In this document: in pieces, positions 23,936 to 36,152 of the stretch
Layout: each line of letters starts with the position of its first letter
Numbering within the stretch: position 1 is the stretch's first letter
Source: Acanthosoma haemorrhoidale
Lineage: Eukaryota > Arthropoda > Insecta > Hemiptera > Acanthosomatidae
Assembly: GCA_930367205.1 (NCBI GenBank)
Contig: OV884013.1
Span: 84,507,333-84,571,332 of the forward strand
Length of the DNA: 64,000 nucleotides
Direction: 5' to 3'
Notes under the pieces: model-generated
The model's input: the letters and a program-made list of their open reading frames with translations, nothing else
Told to the model about the DNA's origin: nothing
Databases searched by the model: none
Translations under genes and position numbers: made by a program

Positions 23936-24434
23936 TATGGTTCATAGCTCGGTTTCATGAGTTTAACTAAGTCCGATAAATAAAAATATATAAGTCCGGA
24001 GTTTAAGAAAGTCCGAAAACTTAAGGCACAAGCACTTGGTAGGTGCAGTGAGAACTTGTTTCATAATTAACATAAATAAACAGAGGAATTATGGCAAAAA
24101 AAATTGGTAATCGTTGAATGTTGGTCATTGTTCTAGCCGTTAAAAAGCATGCAATATCAGCATTTACCCCATTCATCCTCCAGGTGAGCCCTCTTCATTG
24201 AGGTTATTCCGGTACTCTGCCCTTTTTGTATGTGTTTTTTGGATCTTTAATGTTTAGATGCAAAGGTGATAGGGCCCATTCCTTAATTTTCTTTGCACTG
24301 AGGCCTGTGTTTTTATGGAACCTTTTTAATTAAAATTCCATTTAAAGTTTTGTTGCTATTATTGTAAGGGGTCGAAAGAAAAATGAATTTTGGTCTGGTG
24401 TGATTTATAGTCGTGTATTTCTCTCTTATAGTCT
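23936..24434. other. Unassigned AT-rich DNA
   Basis: No gene seen. The last 50 bp or so may be a weakly matching outer extension of the inverted repeat that begins at 24435. Confidence 0.45.
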
Positions 24435-25520
24435 CATTCTTGAGACTACGTACAAGAAGAATGGTGTTTTCGGGACCATACATGATGACCGAGTGATGTC
24501 GTTGCATAGGAGAGTTGTGAGTTGGTGATAAACATTTTAGGTATCACACAGTTTAAAATATATATATGAGATTATATGGAATGTATGGTCTATAAATTTT
24601 TTTTTTTTTTTTCTAAGCTCTAGTTAGAATTTTAGGATGAGGGAGAAATATAAAATATTTAGGGTGATCGGATCCTTGTACTAGGAGGACCTGCTTTAAG
24701 GTGGTGTGAGAGGAGTAAGGATTGTGGGAATCCTCGGTGGAGGCTGATTGTTACGGTACAGTGGTGAGAGTCCACTGGTGACTGGGCCCAGAGTCTTCTC
24801 TAGGCATGTAGTGCAGTCGTAGTTAGTCTGAGATCAGTGAGGGTGCCCCTTAGAGGCTTGTTGTTGGTGGGCCAAGCGCCGTGATGTCAACCATTTCTTC
24901 TGCTTTACTCGATCTTGTGAGTTGCCATCGTGCCGGTAGCGGTGGTGGTGTCATGTTTCGGAAGAGAGGGTTTAGACTGTGTTTCATCGAGTCGAAGAAC
25001 TTGATGTGACGTCGTCGGATGGCTTCATTTCACGAAAAGGGGTATGCCTCAGTGCCGGTCGTAGGATGTTGTTCTGGAAGCTCTGGAGGCGAGTCTATTA
25101 AATTGGAATTATAAGGACGTATTGTATATTTCGATACTTATAGAATCCCTGAGAGGAATGACAAGGGTATTCAATTTTTTTTAACATCATGTAGTGTTGT
25201 GGTTTATGTATGTCTACTATATTTAAATACTAACTAGTTGAAGTTCAAAGGAATTGACTATATTACAGACTTGTTAGTGCTTATGATGTGTATAGTACAC
25301 TATATTATATTACATCTTATTAGTATAGAAATATACAATACGTCATTGTAATTTCAATTTTAAAGACCATACATTCCATATAATCCCATATATATTTTTA
25401 ACTGTGTGATACCTAAAGTGTTTATCAGCAACTCACAACTCTTCTATGCAACGACATCACTCGGTCATCAAGTTTGGTCCTGGAAACACCATTCTTCTTG
25501 CACATAGTCTCAAGAATGTG
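24435..25520. repeat. Long foldback (inverted repeat), left arm split by a LINE
   Basis: The left arm, 24435-24597 plus 25094 to about 25145, pairs with the right arm at about 25315-25520. Shared features, left versus reverse-complemented right, include GACCGAGTGATGTCGTTGCA, TAGGTATCACACAGTT, GGAATGTATGGTCT and GACGTATTGTATATTTC. With the LINE at 24598-25093 removed, each arm is about 200 bp, the loop is about 170 bp, and mismatches are scattered. This resembles a foldback or MITE-type DNA element, or a locus able to give hairpin RNA. Terminal target-site duplications were not found, so the family is unassigned. Confidence 0.85.
24598..25093 (-). mobile_element. LINE second family with ORF2 C terminus, inside the foldback arm
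   Basis: Starts with a T-run (minus-strand poly-A) and the TTCTAAGCTCTAG tail. Upstream on the minus strand the last coding part reads RRHIKFFDSMKHSLNPLF, then TPPPLPARWQ and a stop after GPPTTSL (near 24860). A preceding block, LQSFQNNILRPALRHTPF, is in another frame, so at least one frameshift exists. The motifs parallel RRHIKFFDSLQYLTNPVF in the 36.2-kb LINE, which marks a related but distinct subfamily with a different 3' UTR. Probable imperfect target-site duplication: TCTATAAAT and TCTATTAAAT. Confidence 0.85.
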
Positions 25521-27343
25521 AAAAATACAAATCATGACTCCACAACTACCATTACTGGTTTGTATGAGCAATGATACTTAACCATGTAAATTGTATTTAT
25601 GGTTGTTTGTAACTGTATTTGGTCGCTTAGTTTAGTTTCAATAAAATAATGCCAGTACAGCGTTAGTCACAATTTATCGTTCGTTTGAATTACATTCGTT
25701 TATTCAGTGAAAAATAAGTGGAACTCTGCCAGTGACTATGCAGTTAGTTATCTATTCGATAGATGTCGAGTTAGTTTGACGTTCCCAGGGAAATTTCGGT
25801 GATAATTAGCCGCAAACGTCTACTGCTATTAATAGGGGACTATAAATTTGGCAATGTCCTTGAACGAATTTGTATTTTTCTGAACCTATTTCTTTCAAAA
25901 ACTTTCTGTGTGAGTGTAGTGATTTGGAAGTATAAAACTAGGGAGAATTGCTATAGCGATTGGGGGACTAAATATTACAGTGTCTGCGACAGTTGCCTTA
26001 GTGTAAGAATTTCTTCAGAAAGCTTCAACAACTGGCGCCACGGTCGATAAGTTGTGTTTTTACATTAATGTACTTTTTTTTGTTATTACTGTCCGGATTT
26101 TATCTTGGAGTTTATCAAGTCTAACTTTTTGTTTTTCTTATAGTCCCCTGATGCATCTAACGTAACTAACGTTTTGGATCGATAATTTTCTCAGCAATTT
26201 TGAGCTTCTGATATTAGTTGTGAGTTTTTCTGAAGCCTACAACACTATGACATACCAAGATGGGCAGCTTGTGGAGGCTGACAGAAACCACTGCAGGCTG
26301 AGGCAGGACAGCGATCGTTAGCAGCCCACCTAACGCCTCTCAATGTCGCCTCGATAGTGCTGTACTCCTTGAGGCGCTATATATCTTCTTCATCCATGGG
26401 ATCAATATCCACATGATGCCTACACATATCAGTCATCTTACATGAGCTTATCTCTTATGGTACAAGGGAAACTTATGATCTTCAATTGTTAAGCTTTTGA
26501 CAATTTCCTGTTTCTAACTATTCGGATACCGAAGACTATTAATTTTATCAATTTATTAAATTTCCTTTAAAACTCTTCCCATGTCCCATATAAATTGGAA
26601 TATTTCAGAAGTCCCAGCTCAGATGTTTAGTTCTGAGTGCAAAGATACCTAAAAAACCAAATTTTGGGAGCCAGCAGTAAACATTTAATATCGTAGAATC
26701 ATTAGAAGTTTTTAAATGACACTAATGTTAGTTTCTCTACGTAAGCTATTCTTTAATTGGTAATCACTTTCAACATCCCAAAAACATGGGGTTCATAGCA
26801 ACACTGCAATCTACGGAGAACTCCATGGATCTCTCAACTGTCACTTGATTTTGTTTTATATTAATGCATTACTTGTTCTAATTACTTGTCAAAGAAGCGA
26901 TTTTAAGTGAAGATACAATAAAGTATTTTTGATAACAAATTATTTTAAAAACATGAGGGAAAGTGGAGATCAAATATTTCCAATATAAACTGCCAGTCAG
27001 TACATTCTTCGCCATTTATCCTACTGATCTGTTGATGATTCGAAAATAATTAATCACCGAAAAATGTTTTTAGTTGCTTACTCCTTTGTACTCTTATGAC
27101 ATGATGAAGATGTAAAAGATTATAATTTATGTTGTGTTGTAAAAAAATTAAAAGATTCCAAGGCTAATGAAGGTTCATTAAGTACCTGTGTCTGTAATCA
27201 ATAAGGCTTAATTAATTACAAACCTGCAGGCGGTTAGTAAATGAGCATTCCCTTCATACAATACGATAGGCTCAATTGATTAAGCACGTAATTGAAAGCT
27301 TGGTTATCCTCAGAGATAGTAAAGACATAATGACTTATATATA
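25521..27343. other. Unassigned DNA
   Basis: An 83-codon plus frame at 25799-26050 shows no known motif. Around 26240-26400 the sequence is less AT-rich, but no reading frame, splice pattern or RNA gene stands out. The rest is AT-rich. Confidence 0.5.
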
Positions 27344-27471
27344 AGAAATAATTTTTTTTTTTTTTTTTCCTTAGCTCTCTAATTATAAGATTAAGGGGGA
27401 AAATAAAGGGATATTTGGGTATAGCGGATCCTTGTACTAGGAGTACCTGCTTAAGGTGGTGTAGAAATAAT
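27344..27471 (-). mobile_element. LINE second family, about 110-bp tail with target-site duplication
   Basis: The direct repeat AGAAATAAT occurs at 27344-27352 and 27463-27471. Between them lie a T-run, CTTAGCTCTCTAATTATAAG and the GCGGATCCTTGTACTAGGAG block of this family, ending at TTAAGGTGGTGT. It is an extremely 5'-truncated insertion whose structure (duplication plus poly-A) shows target-primed reverse transcription. Confidence 0.82.
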
Positions 27472-30170
27472 ATAGCAATATTATTTTTCTATAATATTTA
27501 CTGTTTTATGTCATTTTACCGGGAATGCATGATTTCAAAATTATTTTTGGAGGACAATTTTTTGGGGGGAATATTAGTTGATTAGTAGATGACAAATATA
27601 TATGCTTTATAGGAATTCACTTGTTTCCGTTAATCTTAAAACTTTTAATTTGTGTGCGCCTTTTTAGTGATTACGAACACTATGCGCCATTCATTGCGTT
27701 GGTTGGAGATCGTTAGATAACTAAGACCTATTACAAGTTCAGATAAGATTATTTGTACAACTAAATTGAAAAGATACGGGACTAGCAGAACCTACTCATA
27801 TTCATCGGAGGTAGACTGTCATATTGCTGTCCAATTATCCTTAATAGTTTAGAGAGTAAGGCTGTTCGTTATTAGAGATCACAGTTCCTTGAAAGATATA
27901 AACTCATCTTCGCTCATCGTGATTAGTATATTTCATGTATAGGGCAATAATATATAATATGGCTGGGTTTCCCAAAAGAGTCTTACTCCAAACCATAGTC
28001 ACCAATACTTCTTTGGCATCTTCTTCTCGACGATCTTCATCTTCTCCATATTTATTACTAAAGGAGACGTTCCTTTAAGCACACCCGCTGCCGACAATCC
28101 AGTACCCCAAATAACGATTTGTACCACACGATTCCTTTGTCTTAATCCCAATATCCTACTAGAAACCCCTCAATTCGTCACGCTCTTTCAAGAAATTAAT
28201 TAAAAAATTCAATTTTTTATTGAATATTTATTTGGTTTATGTTTTTATTCCCTATTTTTATTATGTAGGTTACTTAGCATTAATACGTTTATCTAATAAT
28301 GCGTATTCTTTTTTGATTATTTTTTTTTTTACCTAATTGTAAATTAGTGTGTGTATGTATTATTGTAGGTATTTTATTTTTCAATCAAGTTCTTGTTTTC
28401 TTTCATTTCATATTTTTAATTCTTGCATATTTATCAATAATTTAAGCAAATACGTATTTTTTTTATTTACTCTTTTATTCATTCATTTTAACTTTATTTT
28501 ATATCCCTTCACATTTTAAATTTTAGAGGGGTCTGTCAAAGAATCCACTTTATCTTAAATAAATGTTTGTTCTGATGGAGCATAGTCCCAGGATAATAAA
28601 GTCATAATTATTATAATACAAATACATTTACTGCAATAAAGATGAATTTTATTCGTTCAGATAAAATGGAATGAATGCATTTACGTACACTATAGTAATT
28701 AAAACAAACATATAAGCGAATTGGTGTTATACGACAAGCCTCATACGGTAGAGCTTCCAACAGATGCGTAAAATTGTATATCAGGTGTAATGTATAGCAC
28801 GGATGTGCCTTGTAACAGTTTGTAGCACGAGATCAATGCTTTGTTGAGGTAATTGAAAAAAAAAAAACATACATATTTCTTACTAGTGTATTGTTACATA
28901 AAATGCTATTTAGTAACGTGACTAAAAAATAAATTTTATTTAGTAATTTTTTGAAAGGTTATTTCTAGATAAGGTTTATCAAGTTTTTTCTTTTTTGCAT
29001 CTAATCAGTTGAGTACCTACTATCTAGACTTAAAAACGGTGACTTTTTTTACTTTTCCAAAAGTATAGCATCGCTATACATTAATGGGGATAGATAATCC
29101 TACAACCATAATTATTAGCTAATAAATATAATGATATATAACCTATTGGTTATCATTCCTGTTCATGCTTCGTCAGAACTTGGACGCCCACTGAAAGAAG
29201 TACCTAATTGAGTTATTTACATTACAATAGAAATGGTTCATAGTGTTCATTAAATGTAAACATTAGTGCAATGTACGCAATTAAGTTATTGTTCTTACAT
29301 AGTTTTTATCCACATCTTCTAATCGGACCGCGGGTCTTATAAAACGTTATTCGTTTGACGTCTGGGACTGGGGTCCCTCCTGGGCTCTGGCTCGATCATG
29401 GATTCTTGGTTCTGCTCAAGAATTCTTAACCAGCCCCTTATTCCTAAATAAGTTAATAAGTATTTGATACATCTAAAATGATCCAAAGGCATAGATAGAC
29501 AACAAACTTACTAAGTGCTTAAAAGGATATTCCTTTGAGATAAAACTAATGATGTTACTCAACTACCGGTGTTTGTTAAATGATAATAGGTCGTACTACC
29601 GGCCAGATCCCTAAATTTGAGTATTGTGACATTAAACTTTGAAAAAATGTTAAAACTATTTAAAACAATTAATGATTTCTCTTATTATCAAATTATCCCT
29701 GAATAGTACCTTAAAGTTTCTCGTTTCTACCTGGTTTAAAACAACAAAACCTTACCTTTTAATTGAAAAGAATCGAAAAACCTTTTCCACCCAGACGGCT
29801 GTGAAATTCGATTACAAAACCTAAAGCATGGAGTTGACGTCCGCCATTATTACACTACCTGTATAAATTAAATTCAGAGTATTATATATTAAAGGCTGTG
29901 GTCTAAAAGATAGACGATTCAGCAAACAGTCAATATTATTGAATAAATATTTCTTACAGTCCAACTGGATCATATTTTCAATCCAATAAACCCTCATTTG
30001 TTCTTATGCGTACTGAATAAATATTACGGGTGAAAGGAATGACTGATTCAACAGTAGCCAAAACGAATTTTCTTCTTCTATAAATAAATAATTCCTTAAA
30101 TTTCCTGTTCATTGTTTGTATTGGTTATCCATAGCGAGTGTGGAAATTGTATGGTGTAAGAGGGACTATA
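27472..30170. other. Unassigned AT-rich DNA
   Basis: No gene recognised. A TATA-containing motif at 29319-29344 (TCTAATCGGACCGCGGGT, then TATAAAA) is almost repeated at 44260-44283. The T-rich stretch at 28200-28500 has no other structure. Confidence 0.5.
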
Positions 30171-31670
30171 TACACTAACAGGCATTAAATTCCACCCACC
30201 TTCTTTTTTCATGTTTTCATCTCAAAATGTTTCTGCTTTGGATTGGTCAATTTTTTTATGAATAAATATGTATTTTTTTTCAATTAGAAATGTCAATATA
30301 GAGGATAGTAACCCATAATCCTTAATTCAATTAAAGGACTGTCGTTCCCAATGTTTACTTTCCATGGAATTAAAAATGTTTATTCAGTGTCATTTGCGTT
30401 CTGGTGCAGCAAATTTCTTAGTTTTCGGCTTCGATATTTTAATTTTCTCAATTTTAATGTTTAAAAATGCCTCTTCGTGCTGAAGATGTTGCACGTGGTG
30501 TGGCCCTTATTGATGGTGGACGTTCCATTAGATATGCAGCTAATGCCATCGGAGTTCCCTATGAAACTCTACGAGACGCCGTCAGGCGTTTTCGAGAAAC
30601 TGGGTCTTACCATAGAAGGTTTCTTACTTTAAGAATTTTACGAAACCGGCACCTCACCGTTGTTCAAGCGATTCATCAGCTTCGAAAAGTTCGAGGTGTG
30701 CCCATTTCTGAACGCAGTGCTCGGAGAAGATTAAATGAGTATGGACTAATGGCTTTTCGCCCAGTAAGAGGACCAGAATTGACCAGAACTCACAGAGTTA
30801 CACGGCTGGCTTTTGCTCGAGAACACAGTCATTGGACTATGGACGAATGGTGTGGTGTTCTTTTTACAGATGAATTTAGATTTGCTCTGCGATCTCCAGA
30901 CGGGCGTGAAAGGGTGTGGAGAAGAAGAAATGAAAGGTATACAGTCTGTAATTTCACCCAGAGCCATCCTTTTCAACGTGGTTCCTTAATGGTGTGGGCT
31001 GGGATTTCAATGGAGTGCCGCACAGAATTGGCTGTAGTTCGTGGAGGGTCTTTGACGGCCACTTGCTATGTAGATGAGATTTTCGAACCTCTTATGTTGC
31101 CTATCCCTCATTGAAATCAGCGATCATACATTTCTAATACACGATAATGCACGTTCACATGTCGCTCGCATAGTACAGACGTTCCTTCATCAGCACAACA
31201 TTGAGGTCTTAGCCTGGCTGCACGTTCTCCAGATTTGAACCCTGCCGAGCATTTATTAGATAACCTCGAAAGACGAATAAGAGCGCGTTCAGCACTTCCT
31301 GATACACTGCAGGACCTGAAAGGGCCCTTCGGGAAGAATGGGCTAACCTCCAGCAAAGGGACATTTCCTGACTGGTGGAAAGTATGCCAAGGCGTCTTCC
31401 AGAAGTAATAAAGAGGAGGAAATACGCGCTATTAATTCATCCTGTCATTAATTTCTTTTAAGATTAAAATGGTTATTTTTCAATTTTTTTTTCACATTTT
31501 GATTTTAAATTTTTAAACAAAGACTCATTTAATAAATATTAAAAATTTTATTAAAGGTAAAAAAGATTTTATCAATTTAATAAATAATAAGTATTATATA
31601 CAATCACCATGTATTATATAAAAATACAATTTTTTTTACAAGTAGGTGTAATTTTTTGCCTGTCAGTGTA
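30171..31670 (+). mobile_element. Tc1-like DNA transposon, nearly full length, inactivated
   Basis: The terminal inverted repeats are CACTAACAGGCATTAAATTC at 30173 and, on the minus strand from 31668, CACTGACAGGCAAAAAATTA. They match at 20 of the first 24 positions. TA dinucleotides at 30171-30172 and 31669-31670 are the expected target-site duplication. The element is 1496 bp and encloses one transposase pseudogene reading left to right. This layout is typical of Tc1-type elements of the Tc1/mariner superfamily. Confidence 0.93.
30467..31460 (+). pseudogene. Tc1-like (DD34E) transposase, frameshifted
   Basis: A cut-and-paste transposase that would bind the element's inverted ends in the nucleus and insert at TA. 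It opens at an ATG and stays open for 215 codons. Residues 1-50 form an N-terminal helix-turn-helix (AEDVARGVALIDGG, YETLRDAVRRF) and about 52-95 a second (LRILRNRHLT...SERSARRRL). The first catalytic D lies in LFTDEFRF. In another frame follows HDNARSHVAR (31140-31169) with the second D. Back in the first frame ARSPDLNPAEH (31220 on) has the catalytic E. The spacing is 34 residues after allowing for the frameshifts. A third frameshift and a stop precede SMPRRLPEVIKRR. The usual basic GRPR-type linker between the two helix-turn-helices is missing (SYHRRFLTL runs straight on), suggesting an in-frame deletion. Confidence 0.93.
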
Positions 31671-32629
31671 TATCAGAGTAGCCAAGTGTGTATAAAATGA
31701 TAAATATTTCAAATAATTTAGGTTAACATCTTATGGCTATTAATAAAATTAATATATATCTACAATGTTTTAATCAATTATGAAATAAATTATCTTTTCG
31801 AAAGATTCATAAAACGAATAAAAGACCTAACAAAAATCAATATCAAGATATCCACGCAATATCTTAAATAAATTTCTTAAATTCATACTGATTTATTGTG
31901 AAAATATTCACCATTCTCTTACGATAGTTAAAAAAAATAGTTTTAAATATTGATTTCAGCGATACGGAAATTCTCTGACTCTTTTTAAGTTTCTTCTTAT
32001 TTTTTATTCTTCTCAACATTTTTTTTTTAAACTAAGAAACAATCAGTACATTTTGAAAATTCGCAGAATATAACGTTAAAATTTCGGATTGATTGTACCA
32101 TCTCTACAACTGATATAGCAGCTTAACATACATACAGGCAGATCAACTTTGGGGTTTGGTGTTCGAAATCATTCGATCATCGTTATCATTATATTTAAGT
32201 CATAAAATCTTCTTTTTTCCATCTTATCTTGGCCATTTTATTACATAAACTAAATAAAGTACGTATAAAGTAAGGACTCTATGAGAGTTCCTTTAAAAAA
32301 TATTTAAAAATTGTGGAAAAACAGCTTGTTATTTCACTGGTGTTAGTTAAAAAAGGCTTAAGTCATCATTTTTAAGAATATAAGGTTAATTAGCTTAAAA
32401 TAAATAATATTTATTTAAATTCGTATTTTACTACAATGAATATTAAGATAACAAAGTGATTCAGGAAGATGGAAATATTTACAGACAGGATTTATGATTT
32501 TGAAAGTTTTGTCAATTCTCCTTCAACTTCACATTTCACGACTCAGCACAAGTAATTTTTATCCGAAAATTCTCTATTTTATTTCGTGAGCTGAAAATAA
32601 TATTTAAATGAACCGAAAGTAGGAAAAAG
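31671..32629. other. Unassigned AT-rich DNA
   Basis: Very AT-rich, no gene or familiar repeat seen. Confidence 0.55.
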
Positions 32630-32700
32630 TCAATATTTACTTATTTGGGAATTGTTATTATTCATAGGGGACACGGTCCAAGAAAGAAGATTTGTTTTAA
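32630..32700 (+). repeat. Third-family repeat core, opposite orientation
   Basis: The reverse complement carries TTCTTGGACCGTGTCCCCTA then TGAATAATAACAATT. It matches the core and left flank of the copies at 3.1 and 20.1 kb, in inverted orientation. Confidence 0.4.
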
Positions 32701-33689
32701 TTCTATTCTGATCTTCTTATAACATCTATAAAGATCGCAGCAATCAAGTGAGAAAAAAGAAAAACTTCGAATCCTATACATTCATTAAGCTGTGACTTGA
32801 ATCTAATAAATTAACATATCCTTTTTTTTTTTTTTTTCGCCACCTGTTGTGGAATATTTCTTTACAATTTCGAATCGATCGATCACTCATACGATCGCTA
32901 TTGAAAAGCACACCGACAGGCTCTTTTAAATATTCAACTCTATACTTTCTTTATTGGGATCTAAACCGGAATAATAAATTAATTAAAACATATTTTTGCA
33001 ATATTTACAAATAAAAAAGTAGAGCCATAACTTAACTGTCCACCAGATTATTTCTTGTATCGAATAAGACGTTAAGAAAACTAAAAAAAATTATCCTAGA
33101 GTACTGACGATAATATGAACGGTATACGACTTCCCGAGTTTGATAATTGACAAAGCTCACAGCAACGTAGAACTTTTAGATATAGTTGTGAGGGGTAAGG
33201 GACTATAGAAGGGATTAAATCAACCGTCACGCTATAAATATGAAGTATTGACTCCCGGTCTGATGAAGAGGGTCCAGAGGGAAGGAATAGACCGACAGTG
33301 GGAGGGAGAGAGGGATAGGGAGACAAAAACGGAAAATCTTTTGTTGGGGTCGGCACGAAAGAGGTAATATTATATCAAATCCCCAGGCCCCGGACAATAC
33401 ATTTTTTCAACGACCTCTCTTTATCCCCTCCTGGAATGCGATGTCTTTAAAACACTTAGCTGCCTTCTTTCTTTGGCAGGTGTGATCAGCTTTAATCTGA
33501 TGGAAGCACTCTCTTTTTATTTATCAAGCCACTGAAATCTTCCAGTGAATTATTAATCCCCAAAGATAAAAAAGAAGTTTAGAATCCTCGGCCGCAGATT
33601 CATTAAATGTTGACATTCATAAAGTTTAGGTACACTTACATAACTAAATCAATACGTTCCACAGAATTATACTCTATCCTATTTGAACA
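32701..33689. other. Unassigned DNA
   Basis: Contains a 16-T run near 32822. The 86-residue minus frame at 33096-33356 is proline- and serine-rich at its start but has no recognised motif. Confidence 0.5.
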
Positions 33690-33950
33690 GTAATTAGTTG
33701 TGATCATAAATATCACTCCGCCCATATTTACAATTCAGCTATTCACTAACTCATTCATAAAATAATGAATATCTGTCACTTTCGTATGTGAAAGATTAAA
33801 GATAATAAAGTAATAAAATAAAATAATGGACATGATTGGAGAAACTGACCTGGACTCCCATCGGTTATAGGGATTTGTTTGTGTGTGGATGTATAATGAC
33901 TGTGCTGGGGGATTAGAATGATTGGATAGATTTTGAATAAATTCTCCTAA
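33690..33950 (-). mobile_element. Jockey LINE 3' end, strongly decayed
   Basis: Fragments in the right order and orientation survive. These are GTAATTAGTTGTGATCATAA (tail side), CATATTTACAATTCAGCTAT, then GACATGATTGGAGAAACTGA near 33830. TGACTGTGCTGGGGGATTAG near 33898 marks the ORF2 end. The segment between the tail and the conserved region is shortened. It is older than the other minus-strand copies. Confidence 0.65.
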
Positions 33951-36152
33951 TCAAAAAAACAACAACTACGTTTAGACAAAATAGGTATTTCTAGGCATAC
34001 CAGTCTAAACAGGGAGCATGGTACTACTACATAACAGCCCTGTACTAAGAGAATTTAATGTCGTCCAAGTGTTCCATCTTCCAGGATTGTATAGGCCATG
34101 TGGGGCGAAGACCGGAAAACAGTTGAGCTGTTGAGCCACCAATAAATTTATAAGTAAATGGCTCTTCTTCTCACAAGATATTTTTTTCTCCTCCACAAGC
34201 GTTCTCACTATTCACAAGCAGCCTACACTATCGTTCTAAAGCGTGAACAAAATGTGACTATTTACAGTGATAGAACTCATAATGTTATTGATAATAGTGA
34301 TATCTGACTTGCTACTGTGTAATTGTCTTGTTAGTCTGCGTAGTACCACTTTCATTAAGAAGAAGAAAAACTCTTCGGTCCGTGCTTTTCTATCAGTTAA
34401 GGATTGAATTATAAGTTGCAGAAAGCGCTTGTCATTAATTATTAAATAACATGTAGGAAGACAAAAATAGTTATTTACTTCATTTAATCTCACAACCAGA
34501 ATTTAAATCACACAGATACATTTATATGTATGTGATGGGGATTTGAAATATCAACCTGTACGTAGTTAATACTATTATTTTACTTGCTCTACTTTCGGTT
34601 GCATTCCTGCTTTGTGCCACTCCGTGCCGCTCTTCTGTGATTTTGAGGTGTATCAACGTGGCCTAAAACTGTGAGCAATTAACGAATATTGGTAAGGATA
34701 TAAGTACTTCAGCTTATCGGTGAATAAAAAATGTAAATGCATGCTGAGAAAATAAAAATATCTTCGAAATATTAAGTCTTTTTTATAAAGGTTAACTGGC
34801 CAAGATGAAGTAAAAAAAGACTCATCCCTGGAAAGTGATTACTGCCTTTTCCCTTAAATCCCCAACTTCCCTAATGGATTCAATTCTCCATTAGGGTCAT
34901 TCTCGTTATTCCTCTTCGAACACTTTAGATTCAAATTACCCCTCTCATTGTCTTGCAATCTATCAACTCCCGTTTCATTCTTAGCCCATTTATTTACATT
35001 GTTTTTTATTAGTAATCGATCATAGACCAGTTATTATTAAATTTGGCAATATGATTTATTATACCTCTGACCCTAAAGTCTAAAACCACTAATAATTTCC
35101 TTACAATGAAGCAATATTAACGCTAGGAAGTCAGTTTGTATTGACATCGCGATCCGAAAGTATTCAAATTGACTTAATTTGTAGCTGCATAAACACCTGA
35201 CTTCTAAGAATACAAAAACAACTCACTGCGAAAACAGTTTTTTAGTCATTAAAAAATTGCCTTTTAGCCCTGAACGGTCTAGAATAGACTGCCTATAAAA
35301 GAAACTGCTGTTATTCCCTTGGCTGATAAATAAAACGCTTTTCGTCAAAAAGAACTGGACACAGTTTTATTTATTCTTTTAGCAAGCGCTTCCGGCATAC
35401 TACCACGTTCAAAGCCACTGTTTGGACCTTAGGTTAATTTCTTTCCTAGAATGTCTCATCTGGGATAGGCGAACCTAGTGCCTCTCCGCAAAAAGCAATG
35501 ATAATGTAGAACCTGTTGACCAGGTCTTTGTCGACTTTAATAAAAACAAATTACATCTAACTTGTAAGGTTTTTTAATAAAACTTTAATAAAATATAATT
35601 TACTTTCACAAATTCAAACAAAAAGAATGATTACTTACGATGGCTAAAAAGTGATCTTAATCATGATCCATCATACAATTTAGGGTTCCGTAACAGCTCC
35701 AAAAACAATTTTGTAATTATAGTATATTAAAGTCTCAAAACATGATAAAGTAGACCATATCTAGTTTGATACCTTTCTAAGCATGCTACCGAAATGACCC
35801 TTGCGATATATTGTTCGTCTAAAAAATGTTCGTTGAGTTGAAGTTGAGACAACAAAGTTAATGACATTTTTAATAGTTCATTTTAATTTTGGTGAAAAAA
35901 AATAAATAGATTATATACCACTGTTAATCACAAGGTCGAAATATTTAATTTATTAAGCACTGAGAATAACAGAAAAGTATTTTTATACTTATAGAAATAA
36001 TTAATTAATGACCTTTAATAAATTTCTATTGTATTTTTACCTGCAGCAGCAAGTGGGTAATTCCTGTGAAACTGAAAAAGTCAGACAGAGGCAGAGACTA
36101 CTGGTGGGGGTTCAAAAATCAGCAAAACCCTACAAATAGGATGTTAAAAACT
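33951..36152. other. Unassigned AT-rich DNA
   Basis: Small frames at 34005-34208 and 34236-34493 (minus strand) have no recognisable motif. Around 34830-34990 the sequence is pyrimidine-rich. No gene seen. Confidence 0.5.

Noticed and set aside
30746..30976. 76-residue minus frame
   Set aside because: Antisense to the Tc1-like transposase.
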